A DNA stretch of 64,000 bases from Oscillospiraceae bacterium (GCA_015065975.1 SVPG01000007.1:21790-85789), one strand, 5' to 3'. Counted from the stretch's first letter, positions 1-9,245 are shown. Notes: generated by a model from the sequence alone, not told the origin. Numbers and translations: made by a program.

Positions 1-241
1 CGAGAGTGCCGTAAAGTGCAGGAGCAGCGTGACCCTTTGAGAGAACAAAACGGTCTCTGTCCTCCCACTGGGGATCATTTACATTGATGCGCATCTCCTT
101 GAAATACAGATATGCAAGCATATCCGAAGCCGACAGAGATCCGCCGGGATGTCCGCATTTTGCACAGAATGTACCCTCGATAACGTGACGTCTGATTCTG
201 TTTGCGATCTTCTGCAGTTCCTTCTTTTCAGAACTTTCCAT
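1..241 (-). CDS. Transketolase N-terminal subunit (partial, 5' part)
   Basis: About 80 N-terminal residues of the thiamine-diphosphate-binding half of a transketolase; the rest runs off the left edge. Visible hallmarks are an N-terminal helix with IANRIRRHVIEG, then CGHPGGSLSASDMLAYLYF, then DRFVLSKGHAAPALYGTL, the usual opening of split transketolases. It probably acts in the non-oxidative pentose phosphate pathway, transferring two-carbon ketol units. The ATG is preceded by AAAGGAATGG at a normal distance. It lies downstream of the HAD phosphatase on the same strand. Split (two-gene) transketolases are common in Clostridia, but whether this one is split cannot be seen here. Confidence 0.85.
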   Translation of the reverse strand, partial: MESSEKKELQKIANRIRRHVIEGTFCAKCGHPGGSLSASDMLAYLYFKEMRINVNDPQWEDRDRFVLSKGHAAPALYGTL

Positions 242-304
242 TGTTTGACCATTCCTTTCTTTTGTATATGAACCGTGTTCCAAAAGTCGGTTAAAATATT
301 ATAT

Positions 305-1129
305 TCATGCGCGACCTTCGTCGAGCAGATTTTCTATATAAGAAACAAAGTCGGATACGGCACCCTCCTCACAGGCTGCCGTGACATGAGGCGAAAACTG
401 CCTTACCCCTTCGGGAGCACTTGCGGGACAGGCGCCTATACGGGTACCGAGTATCAACTCTTTATCATTATAATAATCGCCTATTCCACAAGATTTGTCA
501 AGTGAAATTCCCAACATATCCAAGATATGGGAAGTTGCAAAAAATTTGTTTACCTTTTCACCGAGAAATTCACAAAAATAACTGCCCGACCGGGTCGCCC
601 TGAGTATTGACGGGACATTGCCTGCGGCATAGCTGTAAAGCTCGGATGTTGTCTCTTCGTCTCCCACGAGAAGAACCTTGAACCACTCGTCCTCTGTCTG
701 TTCGTACTGCGCTCTGAAATAAGGGCGTTTTTCATACTCAACATATTCGAGAGCTTCGGGCGTTTCGCGGATCAGCCAGAGTTTTTCTCGACCGTGCACC
801 ACTATTCCGACATTGGGAAAACGCTCTGACAGATCATTGAAATAATCTATCACGTCGGACTTTTTATACGTGCACATCCACAAAAACTCTTCCTTGTTGA
901 AATCATAAACAGCCGCACCGTTATATACAACGCACGGTTCACTGCATTCAAAAGCCTTTGCAAACGGTCTTGTCTTTGAAACGGAACGACCCGTCGCAAG
1001 GATAAGCCTGCCGCCGTTTTTTTCAAAATATCTGACCGCCTCGAGATTGCCTTCGACTATATTGTAATCATCGTCGATCATTGTTCCGTCGAGGTCGCTT
1101 ATAAGCGCCCAGCCGTCAAACTTTCCCAT
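305..1129 (-). CDS. HAD-superfamily (Cof-type) phosphatase
   Basis: A 274-residue cytoplasmic hydrolase of the haloacid dehalogenase superfamily. Motif I is DLDGT near residues 12-16, with both aspartates of the nucleophile/acid pair, a Ser/Thr-Gly segment (LATGRS) follows near residue 45, and motif IV is GDYYNDKEL near residue 217. The large cap between motifs II and III (residues ~85-190) is typical of Cof/YbiV-type sugar-phosphate or nucleotide phosphatases. The substrate cannot be read from sequence. SD GGAAGTG lies upstream of the ATG. It follows the RluD-like gene by 43 bp and could be the last gene of the ileS-lspA-rluD transcript. Confidence 0.85.
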   Translation of the reverse strand: MGKFDGWALISDLDGTMIDDDYNIVEGNLEAVRYFEKNGGRLILATGRSVSKTRPFAKAFECSEPCVVYNGAAVYDFNKEEFLWMCTYKKSDVIDYFNDLSERFPNVGIVVHGREKLWLIRETPEALEYVEYEKRPYFRAQYEQTEDEWFKVLLVGDEETTSELYSYAAGNVPSILRATRSGSYFCEFLGEKVNKFFATSHILDMLGISLDKSCGIGDYYNDKELILGTRIGACPASAPEGVRQFSPHVTAACEEGAVSDFVSYIENLLDEGRA

Positions 1130-1172
1130 AAATAAAAATCACTTCCGTATAATACGACATTATCAACTTTTA

Positions 1173-2087
1173 TTATGCCAAAGATCGGTCAAGTCGATTC
1201 AGAATATCCGTAAAATAATCGGGCAGGTCACTTGTGAGATCGATCATCTCACCGCTTGTCGGGTGAACGAAGGCTATACGTCTTGCATGGAGGCACTGAC
1301 CCTTGCAGCAGGAAAACTGCGGTTTTGCCCTTGAATAGACCTCATCGCACACAACCGGGTGACCGAGATACGCCATATGTACTCTTATCTGATGCGTCCG
1401 ACCCGTTTCCAGAGTAAGCCTTACATGAGTATAGCCGGGATATTCGGCTATCGTTTCGTAACGGGTGACGGCATTTCTTCCGCCTGCAATGACCGCCATT
1501 TTCTTTCGGTCATTGGGATGACGTGCTATCGGTGCATCGATTACGCCTTCGGGCTGTTTGAAATGACCGACAACTATCGCTTCATACTGGCGGGTAAAAT
1601 CGTGTTCCTTTATAAGGTCAGCGAGTATCTTATGTGTTTTATCGTTCTTTGCAACGATTATAAGTCCGCTCGTGTCCTTATCGAGGCGGTGGACTATTCC
1701 CGGACGGAGCACTCCGTTTATTCCCGAAAGCGTATCGCCGCAATAATAAAGCAACGCATTTACAAGCGTTCCCGAAGGGTTGCCCGCCGCAGGGTGCACG
1801 ACCATTCCTTTTGCCTTGTTTACAACAAGCAGATCGCTGTCCTCATAAAAAATATCCAGCGGTATATTCTCCGGCTCGGCTTTATCGGGTTCGGGCTCGG
1901 GTATATTGAAGCATATTTCCTCGCCGTTTTTGACCGTATAATTCTTTGAGACGGTTTTTCCGCTGACGCTGACCTCTCCCCGCTCGATCATCTTCTGTGC
2001 AAAAGATCTCGTAATATCGGGAAAAAGGGCTGACAGCGCCTTGTCTATACGCTCCCCAGCCCCATCATAAATCACATTATGCTTCAT
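1173..2087 (-). CDS. rluD: RluD-type 23S rRNA pseudouridine synthase
   Basis: Converts specific uridines in rRNA to pseudouridine. The 304-residue protein has an N-terminal S4 RNA-binding domain (residues ~13-60: ERIDKALSALFPDITRSFAQ, then GEVSVSG) and a catalytic RluA-family domain with the signature HRLDKDTSGL at residues 133-142, in which Asp136 is the catalytic aspartate. RTHQIRVHMAYLGHP is the second family block. The start overlaps the 3' end of lspA by 11 bp, so translation is probably coupled. The lspA-rluD pair is widespread in Firmicutes. Whether it corresponds to E. coli RluD (positions 1911/1915/1917) or to another RluA member is inferred from the S4 domain. Confidence 0.9.
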   Translation of the reverse strand: MKHNVIYDGAGERIDKALSALFPDITRSFAQKMIERGEVSVSGKTVSKNYTVKNGEEICFNIPEPEPDKAEPENIPLDIFYEDSDLLVVNKAKGMVVHPAAGNPSGTLVNALLYYCGDTLSGINGVLRPGIVHRLDKDTSGLIIVAKNDKTHKILADLIKEHDFTRQYEAIVVGHFKQPEGVIDAPIARHPNDRKKMAVIAGGRNAVTRYETIAEYPGYTHVRLTLETGRTHQIRVHMAYLGHPVVCDEVYSRAKPQFSCCKGQCLHARRIAFVHPTSGEMIDLTSDLPDYFTDILNRLDRSLA

Positions 2088-2592
2088 CTTCGGTCTGCTC
2101 TTTTTCCTGTGTTTCCTTATTTGTTTCCGAAAGCTTATCGTGCATGAATATTATATACACGCACAAAAGCACCGTACCGACGGTTATGCAGCAATCGGCA
2201 AAATTGAATACGGGGAAGCTGAACAGCGGCTCGATATCGATATAATCGGTGACCACGCCACCCTTGAAGACTCTGTCAATAAGATTTCCCAGACCGCCTG
2301 ACATAATGAGCGCCACAGCTATGGTTCCTATCCAGTGCTTGATATGACCCTTTGCAAGGAAATAAACCATAAGCGCCATCATGGCAACAGTCACAGCAAC
2401 AAATAACCACGTCTGACCCTGAAGCATACCGAACGATGCTCCTCTGTTCTGAACATATGTCCACTGAACAAGCCAGTCAATACACGGTACAGTCTCGCCG
2501 ACAGCCATACTTGTTTCGACAATATATTTTATATACTGGTCAGCGCCGACCAGAACAATAATTGAAACCGCAAATGCTATTATTGAAAGCAT
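2077..2592 (-). CDS. lspA: Lipoprotein signal peptidase (signal peptidase II)
   Basis: Membrane aspartyl protease that removes signal peptides from diacylglyceryl-modified prolipoproteins. The 171 residues hold four predicted membrane helices (residues ~4-18, 62-80, 87-103, 133-152). The catalytic aspartates sit in the two family blocks: NLIDR (Asp106) and VFNFADCCI (Asp133), and the conserved QNRGASFG block is at 48-55. The C-terminus is a charged cytoplasmic tail rich in Glu. It lies between ileS and rluD. At least two lipoproteins with clear lipoboxes, at 51.2 and 54.5-55.0 kb, are potential substrates within this window. Confidence 0.95.
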   Translation of the reverse strand: MLSIIAFAVSIIVLVGADQYIKYIVETSMAVGETVPCIDWLVQWTYVQNRGASFGMLQGQTWLFVAVTVAMMALMVYFLAKGHIKHWIGTIAVALIMSGGLGNLIDRVFKGGVVTDYIDIEPLFSFPVFNFADCCITVGTVLLCVYIIFMHDKLSETNKETQEKEQTEDEA

Positions 2593-2615
2593 GGCTACCT
2601 CCGTGAAATTACATA

Positions 2616-2646
2616 CGTATGCCCTGTTTCAATCACAGGGCATACG
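2616..2646. other. 12-bp perfect hairpin between ileS and lspA
   Basis: Arms 2616-2627 and 2635-2646 are perfectly complementary around a 7-base loop (TTCAATC). A T-run (GTTTTT) follows in plus-strand orientation but none in the minus-strand orientation of the flanking genes. It may act as an RNA processing or stability hairpin separating ileS from lspA-rluD, or as a terminator for antisense transcription. The structure is seen directly; the role is not established. Confidence 0.55.
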
Positions 2647-2671
2647 AACTGTTTTTATTTATTATTATCCG

Positions 2672-5476
2672 TCAGTTGGATTTCAATACATCAGCGCAGC
2701 GTGCACAAAGTGTCGGATGCTCTTCGCTTGTGCCGACAGAATGGCTGTACATCCAGCATCTCTCGCACTTCTCGCCCTCTGCCTTGCTTACCTTGACTGC
2801 AAGCTCGGGAACAGCGCAATCCTCAGCGCTCTCTCCCTTGCCTTCCTCGATCTTTACATCGGATACGATGAATACTGCGGGAAGCTCTGCTGCACAGTTT
2901 CTGACAAACTCGAGCAGCTCTCCTTCGCAGACGAGTGTTACGCAGGCCTCGAGAGACTTACCGATTCTCTTCTCCTTACGCTCGAGCTCAAGAGCCTTCT
3001 GGACGTCCTCGCGGATCGCATGGATTCTGTCCCATTTTGCGATGAACTCTTCGTCAGCCTCGACCTCAACCTTTTTCGGCATATCGTTGAGAGCGATATT
3101 TTCAAGCTCACAGTCAGCGCTGTGGGGCATGAACTTCCAGATTTCATCGGAAGTGAATGCGAGTATCGGAGAGATGAGTCTTACAAGAGCGTCAAGGATG
3201 AGATACATTGCGGTCTGAGCAGCTCTTCTGCTTGCACCGTCGGTGCTGTCGCAATAAAGTCTGTCCTTGAGAACGTCGAGATAGAAGTTGGACATATCAA
3301 CAACGCAGAACTTGTTTACTGCGTGATATACCTGATGGAACTCGAAGCTGTCATATCCTGCGACACAGGTGTCGATGAGATTGTTGAGCTTCATGAGAGC
3401 CCACTTGTCGATATCCTGCATATCGGCAACAGCGACGCAATCCTTGTTCGGATCGAAGTCAGAAAGGTTGCCGAGGATATAACGTGCGGTATTTCTGATC
3501 TTTCTGTAGGATTCGCTCAGCTGCTTGAGGATATCCTGAGAGATTCTTATATCGCTGTGATAATCAGACGATGCGACCCACAGTCTGAGGATATCTGCAC
3601 CGTATTTATCGATGATCTCGGACGGCTCCATACCGTTGCCGAGCGACTTCGACATCTTCTCGCCGTTGCCGTCAACAACCCAGCCGTGAGTGACGACTGT
3701 GCGGTAAGGTGCCTCACCGCTGCAGGCGACACTTGTGAGCAGCGAGGACTGGAACCAGCCTCTGTACTGGTCCGCACCCTCGAGATAGAGGTCTGCCGGC
3801 CAGGAAAGATAATCGCGCTGCTGGCATACTGCTGCGTGGGTTACGCCCGAGTCGAACCAGACGTCCATGATGTCGTTCTCTTTATCAAACTCTGTGCTGC
3901 CGCACTCCTTACATACTGTTCCTGCGGGAAGAAGCTCGCCCGCTTCCTTCTCGTACCAGATATCGGAGCCTTGCTTTCTGAACAGGTCGGCAACCGCCAT
4001 GATTGCTTCTCTGTCGATATGCTCCTTGCCGCACTTCTTGCAGTAGAAGATGGGAATGGGAACGCCCCAGCGTCTCTGACGGCTGATGCACCAGTCGTTT
4101 CTGTCCATAACCATCGAAGCGATTCTGTCCTCGCCCCAGCCGGGGATCCACTTGACACCGCGGATAGCCTCAACAGCCTTCTCCTTGAAGCTGTCGATGG
4201 AGCAGAACCACTGCTCGGTTGCGCGGAAGAGAACAGGGTTCTTGCAGCGCCAGCAGTGCGGATATTTATGCTCGATTCTCTCGCTTGCGAGAAGAGCACC
4301 CGACTCGCTCATATTCTTTGCGATGACCTTGTTTGCTTCATCGGTGGTGAGACCTGCGGAGAAGCCTGCCTCCTCGGTCATCTTTCCGTTTGCATCAACG
4401 GGAACGATGATGGGAATTTCGGGATAGTTGCAGCATACAACATAGTCCTCAACACCGTGTCCGGGAGCTGTATGTACGCAGCCTGTACCGGAATCGAGTG
4501 TGACATGGTCACCGACGATAACGAGCGACTCTCTGTCGAGGAAGGGATGCTTTGCCTTCATATATTCGAGCTCGCTGCCTGCGATCTCGCCGACAACCTC
4601 GTACTCCTCGATGCCTGCTGCCTTCATTGCCGACTCATAGAGTCCGTCAGCCATGATATAGGTCTCATTGCCTGCCTTGACAAGCTTGTATGTAAAGCTC
4701 GGTCCTACGCAGATAGCGGTATTGCCGGGAAGTGTCCATGTTGTGGTGGTCCAGATAACGAAATAGGTGTTGTCAAGATCTGCACCAAGAGCCTTGAGCT
4801 TGCCGTTATCCTCGCTTACCTTGAACTTAACATATACGGAAACGCAGGGATCCTCTGCGTACTCGATCTCAGCCTCAGCAAGAGCTGTCTGGCAGTCGGG
4901 GCACCAGTAAACCGGCTTGAGTCCCTTGTAGATATGACCGCCGCATGCCATCTCGCAGAAAACCTCGATCTGCTTTGCTTCGAATTCGGGAAGAAGTGTG
5001 ATATAGGGATTCTCCCACTCGCCGAGGAAGCCGAGTCTCTTGAACTGCTCGCGCTGAGCGTCAACATACTCCATAACAGTCTCGCGGCAGAGCTTGCGAA
5101 GCTCGGAAACGGTAAGCTTAGTTGCCTTCTCGAGACCGACCTTTTTTCTTGCCTTGAGCTCGGTGGGCAGACCGTGAGTATCCCAGCCGGGAACATACGG
5201 TGCGCAGAATCCGCTCATATTCTTATAGCGGACAACGATATCCTTGAGGGTCTTGTTGAGAGCGTGACCCATATGGATATTACCGTTTGCATAGGGAGGT
5301 CCGTCGTGAAGAATATACATCGGACGACCCTCGTTCTTCTTTATCATCTTGTTATAGATGTCGGACTTGTTCCAGCCGTCAAGCATCTCCGGCTCTCTCT
5401 GCGGGAGACCTGCTCTCATGGGGAACTCGGTCGCCATAAGATTAAGCGTCTTGTTATAATCCTGTCCCATTTTCAT
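2672..5476 (-). CDS. ileS: Isoleucyl-tRNA synthetase
   Basis: Charges tRNA-Ile with isoleucine; class I synthetase. The first class-I signature is GNIHMGH near residue 70 of the longest frame and the second is KMSKS near residue 600 (DGNGEKMSKSLGNG). An editing (CP1) domain lies between, with WTTTTWTLPGN and the GTGCVHTAPGHG block. The C-terminal zinc finger CERCW...CARC ends the protein, as in bacterial-type IleRS. The upstream ATG at 5482 is only two bases from the AAAGGA ribosome site, so the ATG at 5476 (spacing about 7) is preferred. The 101-bp space up to divIVA is too short for a T-box leader and none is seen. Confidence 0.96.
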   Translation of the reverse strand: MKMGQDYNKTLNLMATEFPMRAGLPQREPEMLDGWNKSDIYNKMIKKNEGRPMYILHDGPPYANGNIHMGHALNKTLKDIVVRYKNMSGFCAPYVPGWDTHGLPTELKARKKVGLEKATKLTVSELRKLCRETVMEYVDAQREQFKRLGFLGEWENPYITLLPEFEAKQIEVFCEMACGGHIYKGLKPVYWCPDCQTALAEAEIEYAEDPCVSVYVKFKVSEDNGKLKALGADLDNTYFVIWTTTTWTLPGNTAICVGPSFTYKLVKAGNETYIMADGLYESAMKAAGIEEYEVVGEIAGSELEYMKAKHPFLDRESLVIVGDHVTLDSGTGCVHTAPGHGVEDYVVCCNYPEIPIIVPVDANGKMTEEAGFSAGLTTDEANKVIAKNMSESGALLASERIEHKYPHCWRCKNPVLFRATEQWFCSIDSFKEKAVEAIRGVKWIPGWGEDRIASMVMDRNDWCISRQRRWGVPIPIFYCKKCGKEHIDREAIMAVADLFRKQGSDIWYEKEAGELLPAGTVCKECGSTEFDKENDIMDVWFDSGVTHAAVCQQRDYLSWPADLYLEGADQYRGWFQSSLLTSVACSGEAPYRTVVTHGWVVDGNGEKMSKSLGNGMEPSEIIDKYGADILRLWVASSDYHSDIRISQDILKQLSESYRKIRNTARYILGNLSDFDPNKDCVAVADMQDIDKWALMKLNNLIDTCVAGYDSFEFHQVYHAVNKFCVVDMSNFYLDVLKDRLYCDSTDGASRRAAQTAMYLILDALVRLISPILAFTSDEIWKFMPHSADCELENIALNDMPKKVEVEADEEFIAKWDRIHAIREDVQKALELERKEKRIGKSLEACVTLVCEGELLEFVRNCAAELPAVFIVSDVKIEEGKGESAEDCAVPELAVKVSKAEGEKCERCWMYSHSVGTSEEHPTLCARCADVLKSN

Positions 5477-5538
5477 GACCATTCCTTTCGTGATAGGAGG
5501 GGAATCTCATTTTTTCTTTACCCCGAATATATTAGCAC

Positions 5539-5560
5539 GGACACGGTTTGCACCGTGTCC
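5539..5560. other. Intergenic hairpin between divIVA and ileS
   Basis: Perfect 9-bp stem (5539-5547 with 5552-5560, GGACACGGT/ACCGTGTCC) around a 4-base loop. No T-run follows in either direction, so it is not a canonical intrinsic terminator. It may be a processing or stability element between divIVA and ileS. Confidence 0.45.
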
Positions 5561-5577
5561 TTACTCTCAATAATAAT

Positions 5578-6459
5578 TTACTGCATGTTTGCGCCTCTGC
5601 GCTTGAAAAGGCTTGCGGGCGCACTTGCAGGCTGTTCCTGCTCTGCATTGACCTTTACGCCTGCAAAGCGGGAAACATCCTCATCCACCGTTACCTCGTC
5701 CTCAAACGATGTCTGGAATCTGGATTCTCTTCTTGCGGGCTTCTGATTTCTCGGTGCTGCAGCCTCATCATCGTCGATATTGACAGTGAAACCGCCCTTG
5801 CGCTGTGCAGTTCTTTCAGGTCTGGGCATCACGGGTGCACCGGGAGCGGGCTCGGGCTGAGCAGTCTCCTCCTCGAATGCAGCCTCTGCTGCCTGCTGCT
5901 GTCTTGTCGGCATAGCCGGCTGCTGCTGACGCTCGTAAACGGGAGCGGAAGCTCTTCTGTCGAGCATCTGTACGGAGTTGACCATATCTCTGGTCTCCGG
6001 ACGCATGATCTCCTCGTTCGGGAGGTTGTTGATAAGTGTGAGGTGATCCTTGTATGCCTTGAGCAGCTTTGTCTTGAACTCAGCGATGTCGCGCTGCATA
6101 CGTTCAATTATATCGCGCTCGTGATGGATCTCAGCCTGAGCGTTGGATACGATCTTTTCTGCCTTGATGGTCGCGTCCTTAAGGATGATCTCAGCCTTGT
6201 GTTTTGCGTCTCTGAGAGAAGCGTCACCAACCTTCTGCGCATTCATAAGTGCATTTCTGATTGAATCCTCTTCGTTCTGGTACTCCTCGAGCTTGGAAGC
6301 AAGAACCTCAAGCTTCTTTACCAGCTCAGCATTCTCTTTGAGCAGCGTATCATAGGAAAGCTGCACCTCGTCAATAAAAGCCTCGACATCCTCGGCGCGA
6401 TATCCGCCGAAATTGGACTTTCTGAAGTTAACGTTTCTGATTTCGTTAAGAGTCAGCAT
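5578..6459 (-). CDS. divIVA: DivIVA-domain cell-division/polarity protein
   Basis: A 293-residue cytoplasmic scaffold that binds negatively curved membrane at septa and poles. The N-terminal DivIVA motif is clear (residues ~1-35, with FRKSNFGGYRAEDVEAFIDEV), followed by a coiled coil from about 35 to 150 with repeated Glu/Lys/Leu heptads. The last ~140 residues are disordered, rich in Pro, Gln and Arg, and carry a DDDEAAAP stretch, unlike the short tail of Bacillus DivIVA. SD GGGAGGA precedes the ATG. It lies directly downstream of sepF, the usual Firmicutes order. Confidence 0.92.
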   Translation of the reverse strand: MLTLNEIRNVNFRKSNFGGYRAEDVEAFIDEVQLSYDTLLKENAELVKKLEVLASKLEEYQNEEDSIRNALMNAQKVGDASLRDAKHKAEIILKDATIKAEKIVSNAQAEIHHERDIIERMQRDIAEFKTKLLKAYKDHLTLINNLPNEEIMRPETRDMVNSVQMLDRRASAPVYERQQQPAMPTRQQQAAEAAFEEETAQPEPAPGAPVMPRPERTAQRKGGFTVNIDDDEAAAPRNQKPARRESRFQTSFEDEVTVDEDVSRFAGVKVNAEQEQPASAPASLFKRRGANMQ

Positions 6460-6523
6460 TATGTGTCCTCCCTGTTGAATATGAAAAGATATATACCTAC
6501 GCTAAAGCGTGATTTCCAAAATC

Positions 6524-6988
6524 TTAGAAGAATACTCCGTTATTCTCAAGCTCGCCGAGAACATCGGTACCGATAAGACCTACGTTGAACGGAGTTATGA
6601 TGTATGTATTGTTTGCGATTCTCTTGAGCTGACCGTCGTGTGCATATGCAGCGCCGCTGAGGAAGTCTACGATTCTTCTCGAGATGTCCTTCTGAGCCTG
6701 CTCGAGGTTGAGGACGACAGTTCTCTTCTCGATGAGGTTATCGGCGATCTCGGCAACCTCTTCGAAACGCTCGGGCTTGACAATAACGACCTGGAGCTTT
6801 GCGGTTGCGTGGATGGAGACAACCTTATCATCGGACGAGGAAGAGGACGAAGTGCGTCTCTTCTGTCTCGAATAATCTACCTGCTCCTCATAATCGTCGT
6901 CATCATAATAATCATCATAGTAATCGTCATCGTCTGCTCTTGCGGAAGAGCTGTTCCACAGATCCTTTACCTTATCAAAAATTCCCAT
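6524..6988 (-). CDS. sepF: Cell-division protein SepF
   Basis: FtsZ-bundling membrane-anchored division protein. Of 154 residues, the first ~12 (MGIFDKVKDLWN) form the predicted amphipathic membrane-binding helix. Residues ~14-65 are a disordered linker with an acidic Asp/Tyr stretch (DDDYYDDYYDDDDYEE) and a Ser run. The globular SepF domain (residues ~70-150) contains KPERFEEVAEIADNLIEKR and the GAAYAHDGQLKRI segment. SD GAGGAGGAT precedes the ATG. Order yggS-sepF-divIVA is classical and supports the call. Confidence 0.94.
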   Translation of the reverse strand: MGIFDKVKDLWNSSSARADDDDYYDDYYDDDDYEEQVDYSRQKRRTSSSSSSDDKVVSIHATAKLQVVIVKPERFEEVAEIADNLIEKRTVVLNLEQAQKDISRRIVDFLSGAAYAHDGQLKRIANNTYIITPFNVGLIGTDVLGELENNGVFF

Positions 6989-7008
6989 TACTTTATCCTC
7001 CTCATATT

Positions 7009-7749
7009 TTATATCGTATAATTACGTCTGCCGAAAAGCGCAGACCCTACTCTTACCATATTGGAGCCGTCGAGGATAGCCTCCGCATAATCGGAGGACA
7101 TACCCATCGAAAGGTATTTCATCACAATATTCTTATTATCGTAGTTTTTTGCTCCAATGTCAATAAACAGTTTATGTATTTTCTCAAAATATCTGCGAGT
7201 TTTTTCAATTTTTTCATCGAACGGGGGTATTACCATCAATCCCGATACTTTTATACCCGGAAGTTCGCCCGTTTTGAACACAAGCTCCTCCGCCTCTTCG
7301 AACCCGATTCCGCTCTTTGAAAGCTCCTCACCGATATTCACCTCGATGAGACATTCGACCGTTTTTCCTGCCTCCTGAGCACGGCGTGATATCTCGAGAG
7401 CAAGTCTCTCGGAATCGACCGACTGTATCATATGGGTCATCGGCATCGCCTGTTTTACCTTGTTTGTCTGGAGATGTCCGATGACGCTGACCGTCAGGTT
7501 ATCCTTTGCAAGGTCATCGTATTTCGAAGCAAGCTCCTGCACGCGGTTTTCTCCGATATGCGTAACTCCGAGAGATATTGCATGATTTATTATCTCGACC
7601 GGCACAGTCTTCGTTACCGCGACAAACTCGATATCAGATGCTTCTCTGCCCGTTTTCTGAGCTGCGAGAGCGATATTTTCCATTATCCTCGCGTAGCTTT
7701 CGGACACATCGGCAAGCCTTGCCTCAATATCCGCGAACGATCTTTCCAT
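7009..7749 (-). CDS. yggS: YggS/PLPBP-family pyridoxal-phosphate homeostasis protein
   Basis: A single-domain TIM-barrel PLP-binding protein without known enzymatic activity, involved in vitamin B6 and amino-acid homeostasis. The PLP lysine lies in FVAVTKTVP near residue 40, followed by the HIGENRVQE and HLQTNKVKQA blocks; LSMGMSSDYAEAI near the C-terminus is the phosphate-binding signature. The frame is open 12 codons further upstream, but the ATG at 7749 has GGAGGG at the right distance and is chosen; 246 residues fits the family. It overlaps the end of the HlyD-like gene by 26 bp, consistent with coupled translation. Confidence 0.92.
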   Translation of the reverse strand: MERSFADIEARLADVSESYARIMENIALAAQKTGREASDIEFVAVTKTVPVEIINHAISLGVTHIGENRVQELASKYDDLAKDNLTVSVIGHLQTNKVKQAMPMTHMIQSVDSERLALEISRRAQEAGKTVECLIEVNIGEELSKSGIGFEEAEELVFKTGELPGIKVSGLMVIPPFDEKIEKTRRYFEKIHKLFIDIGAKNYDNKNIVMKYLSMGMSSDYAEAILDGSNMVRVGSALFGRRNYTI

Positions 7750-9235
7750 CGTACATTCCCTCCGTGTTAAGAATGACCTCGTCATACCGCTTGAGCCAGC
7801 CGCTCTCCGATTTTTCGCGGCACACTGCCAGTTCTCCGACGGTATATACGACCTCTATCCTTCTGAATTTGACCTCGTTGCCCCACATGACATATACGCC
7901 TTCGACGACATATTCCTCCTGAACGTCGGTGCCGTCGGTACCCGATACCGTTCTGACATCGGTCATGGAGACTATCGCATCGGTTCTTATTCCGAGACCT
8001 GTCGAGCTCTTGACCTGTATCTTTATCGGCTGAGTTCTGACCGAAGAAAGATCGGCAAGCGTTGTTATGCATCTGAAAACGAGGAGCACTCTCGTCTGAT
8101 CGGTGCTCGGATTCATATACATCAGCTTTGCCTGCACCTTGCCCGATTCGGCATAGGGAAGCTGAAGCGTGTACCAGCTCGACTGCGAAAGCTTTTCGGC
8201 CTCCTTAGCCGAAACCTCACACACGATATGCCAGCGGTAATCCTCTGCTATCTTGCCGACGACATTGGAGCCGACCGTTATCGACTGCTGCTGTACCTTT
8301 ACCGAATCAAATGTTTCGGGAGTCATTGTTTCAAGCATCGATGTGTTGAGAAGCGACTCGAAACCGTCAACCTTGTCGAAATAATAACCCGAAAGCGGTG
8401 ATGTAACGTGAGCCGGTGCCGACGGGAAACGGGCTGTAAGCTCGTCACGCTCAGCCTTGAGTTCCGCTATTCTCTGCGGGAAACCGTCAACTTCTTTTGT
8501 TGCTATCTGTTTCTTGTTAAGAAGATACACAAGCTCCGAGCGAAGCTGCGCCGCACGGTCAAGCTCGCCGTCTCTCGTAGCCTTCGCAAGGTCGATAAGT
8601 CTCGAATTGATCTGTGTCTCGAGCGAGTTTTCAAGAGAACTGTCCTCGCTCGCCGTGACCATACTCTCGAATTCGTTTATCATCACGTCGATCTCTTTTA
8701 TTCTTTCGTAGGCCGCTGCCGCCTCCTGAGATGAGAACACATTGGATATGGAAGCGTCCTTTGACACCTTGCCGCCGTTTTCAACCGCAGGTACCATAAC
8801 TCCGCTCTTGTCGGACATAATGACTATCTCGTCCCTTACGGTATAGCCTTCGGTCGAAATGGTATCGGAAAGGGTCATACTCTGCGCCGTTTCGGTCTGT
8901 ATCTTTCCGCTGTCGCACTTTACTATCTGATACACTCCGTAGCAGAGCAGCGCCGTGAGGATAACTATCATCACTATCCTAACCGACATATTTTTGCTCA
9001 TTGCCCATTTTCCGAGACGGGCAACAAATCCGTTATCCTTTTTATTCTTGCTCTGATTCTTTGTTTTCGGCGCGGCGGTCGGTTTCTGCTCTTTTTTTAC
9101 CGCAGTACTTTTCGCCGCCGTGCTTTTCTTTTCAGAACTCTTTTTCTTTGCCGTACTGTTTTTCGCGGCAGGTTTCTTTGCCGCAGGCTTTTTTGCATTT
9201 TTCTTCTTATTGTTTGCGTTCCCTTTTTCTGCCAT
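7724..9235 (-). CDS. HlyD-like membrane-anchored adaptor protein
   Basis: A 503-residue protein with an unusual N-terminus: residues 1-70 are Lys/Ala/Pro-rich low complexity, histone-like in composition. One membrane helix follows (~residues 82-102, VIVILTALLCYGVYQIV-like), then an extracytoplasmic region with a coiled coil (residues ~165-265) inserted in a beta-barrel/lipoyl-like scaffold, the layout of HlyD/membrane-fusion proteins. Proteins of this type sit next to yggS-sepF in many Clostridia. No partner ABC or RND transporter is adjacent, so a role in efflux is unproven and an envelope or division role is equally possible. Confidence 0.7.
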   Translation of the reverse strand: MAEKGNANNKKKNAKKPAAKKPAAKNSTAKKKSSEKKSTAAKSTAVKKEQKPTAAPKTKNQSKNKKDNGFVARLGKWAMSKNMSVRIVMIVILTALLCYGVYQIVKCDSGKIQTETAQSMTLSDTISTEGYTVRDEIVIMSDKSGVMVPAVENGGKVSKDASISNVFSSQEAAAAYERIKEIDVMINEFESMVTASEDSSLENSLETQINSRLIDLAKATRDGELDRAAQLRSELVYLLNKKQIATKEVDGFPQRIAELKAERDELTARFPSAPAHVTSPLSGYYFDKVDGFESLLNTSMLETMTPETFDSVKVQQQSITVGSNVVGKIAEDYRWHIVCEVSAKEAEKLSQSSWYTLQLPYAESGKVQAKLMYMNPSTDQTRVLLVFRCITTLADLSSVRTQPIKIQVKSSTGLGIRTDAIVSMTDVRTVSGTDGTDVQEEYVVEGVYVMWGNEVKFRRIEVVYTVGELAVCREKSESGWLKRYDEVILNTEGMYDGKIVRGY

Positions 9236-9245
9236 ACCCCTGCAT

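Noticed and set aside
5477..5577. T-box riboswitch upstream of ileS
   Set aside because: The gap is only about 100 bp and lacks the T-box core sequence (TGGNACCGCG); only a short hairpin is present.
2591..5746. A 1051-codon open frame on the plus strand
   Set aside because: It lies entirely opposite ileS and the end of divIVA and is a mirror of their codon pattern (Cys/Ser/Leu-rich, no domain). No ribosome site.
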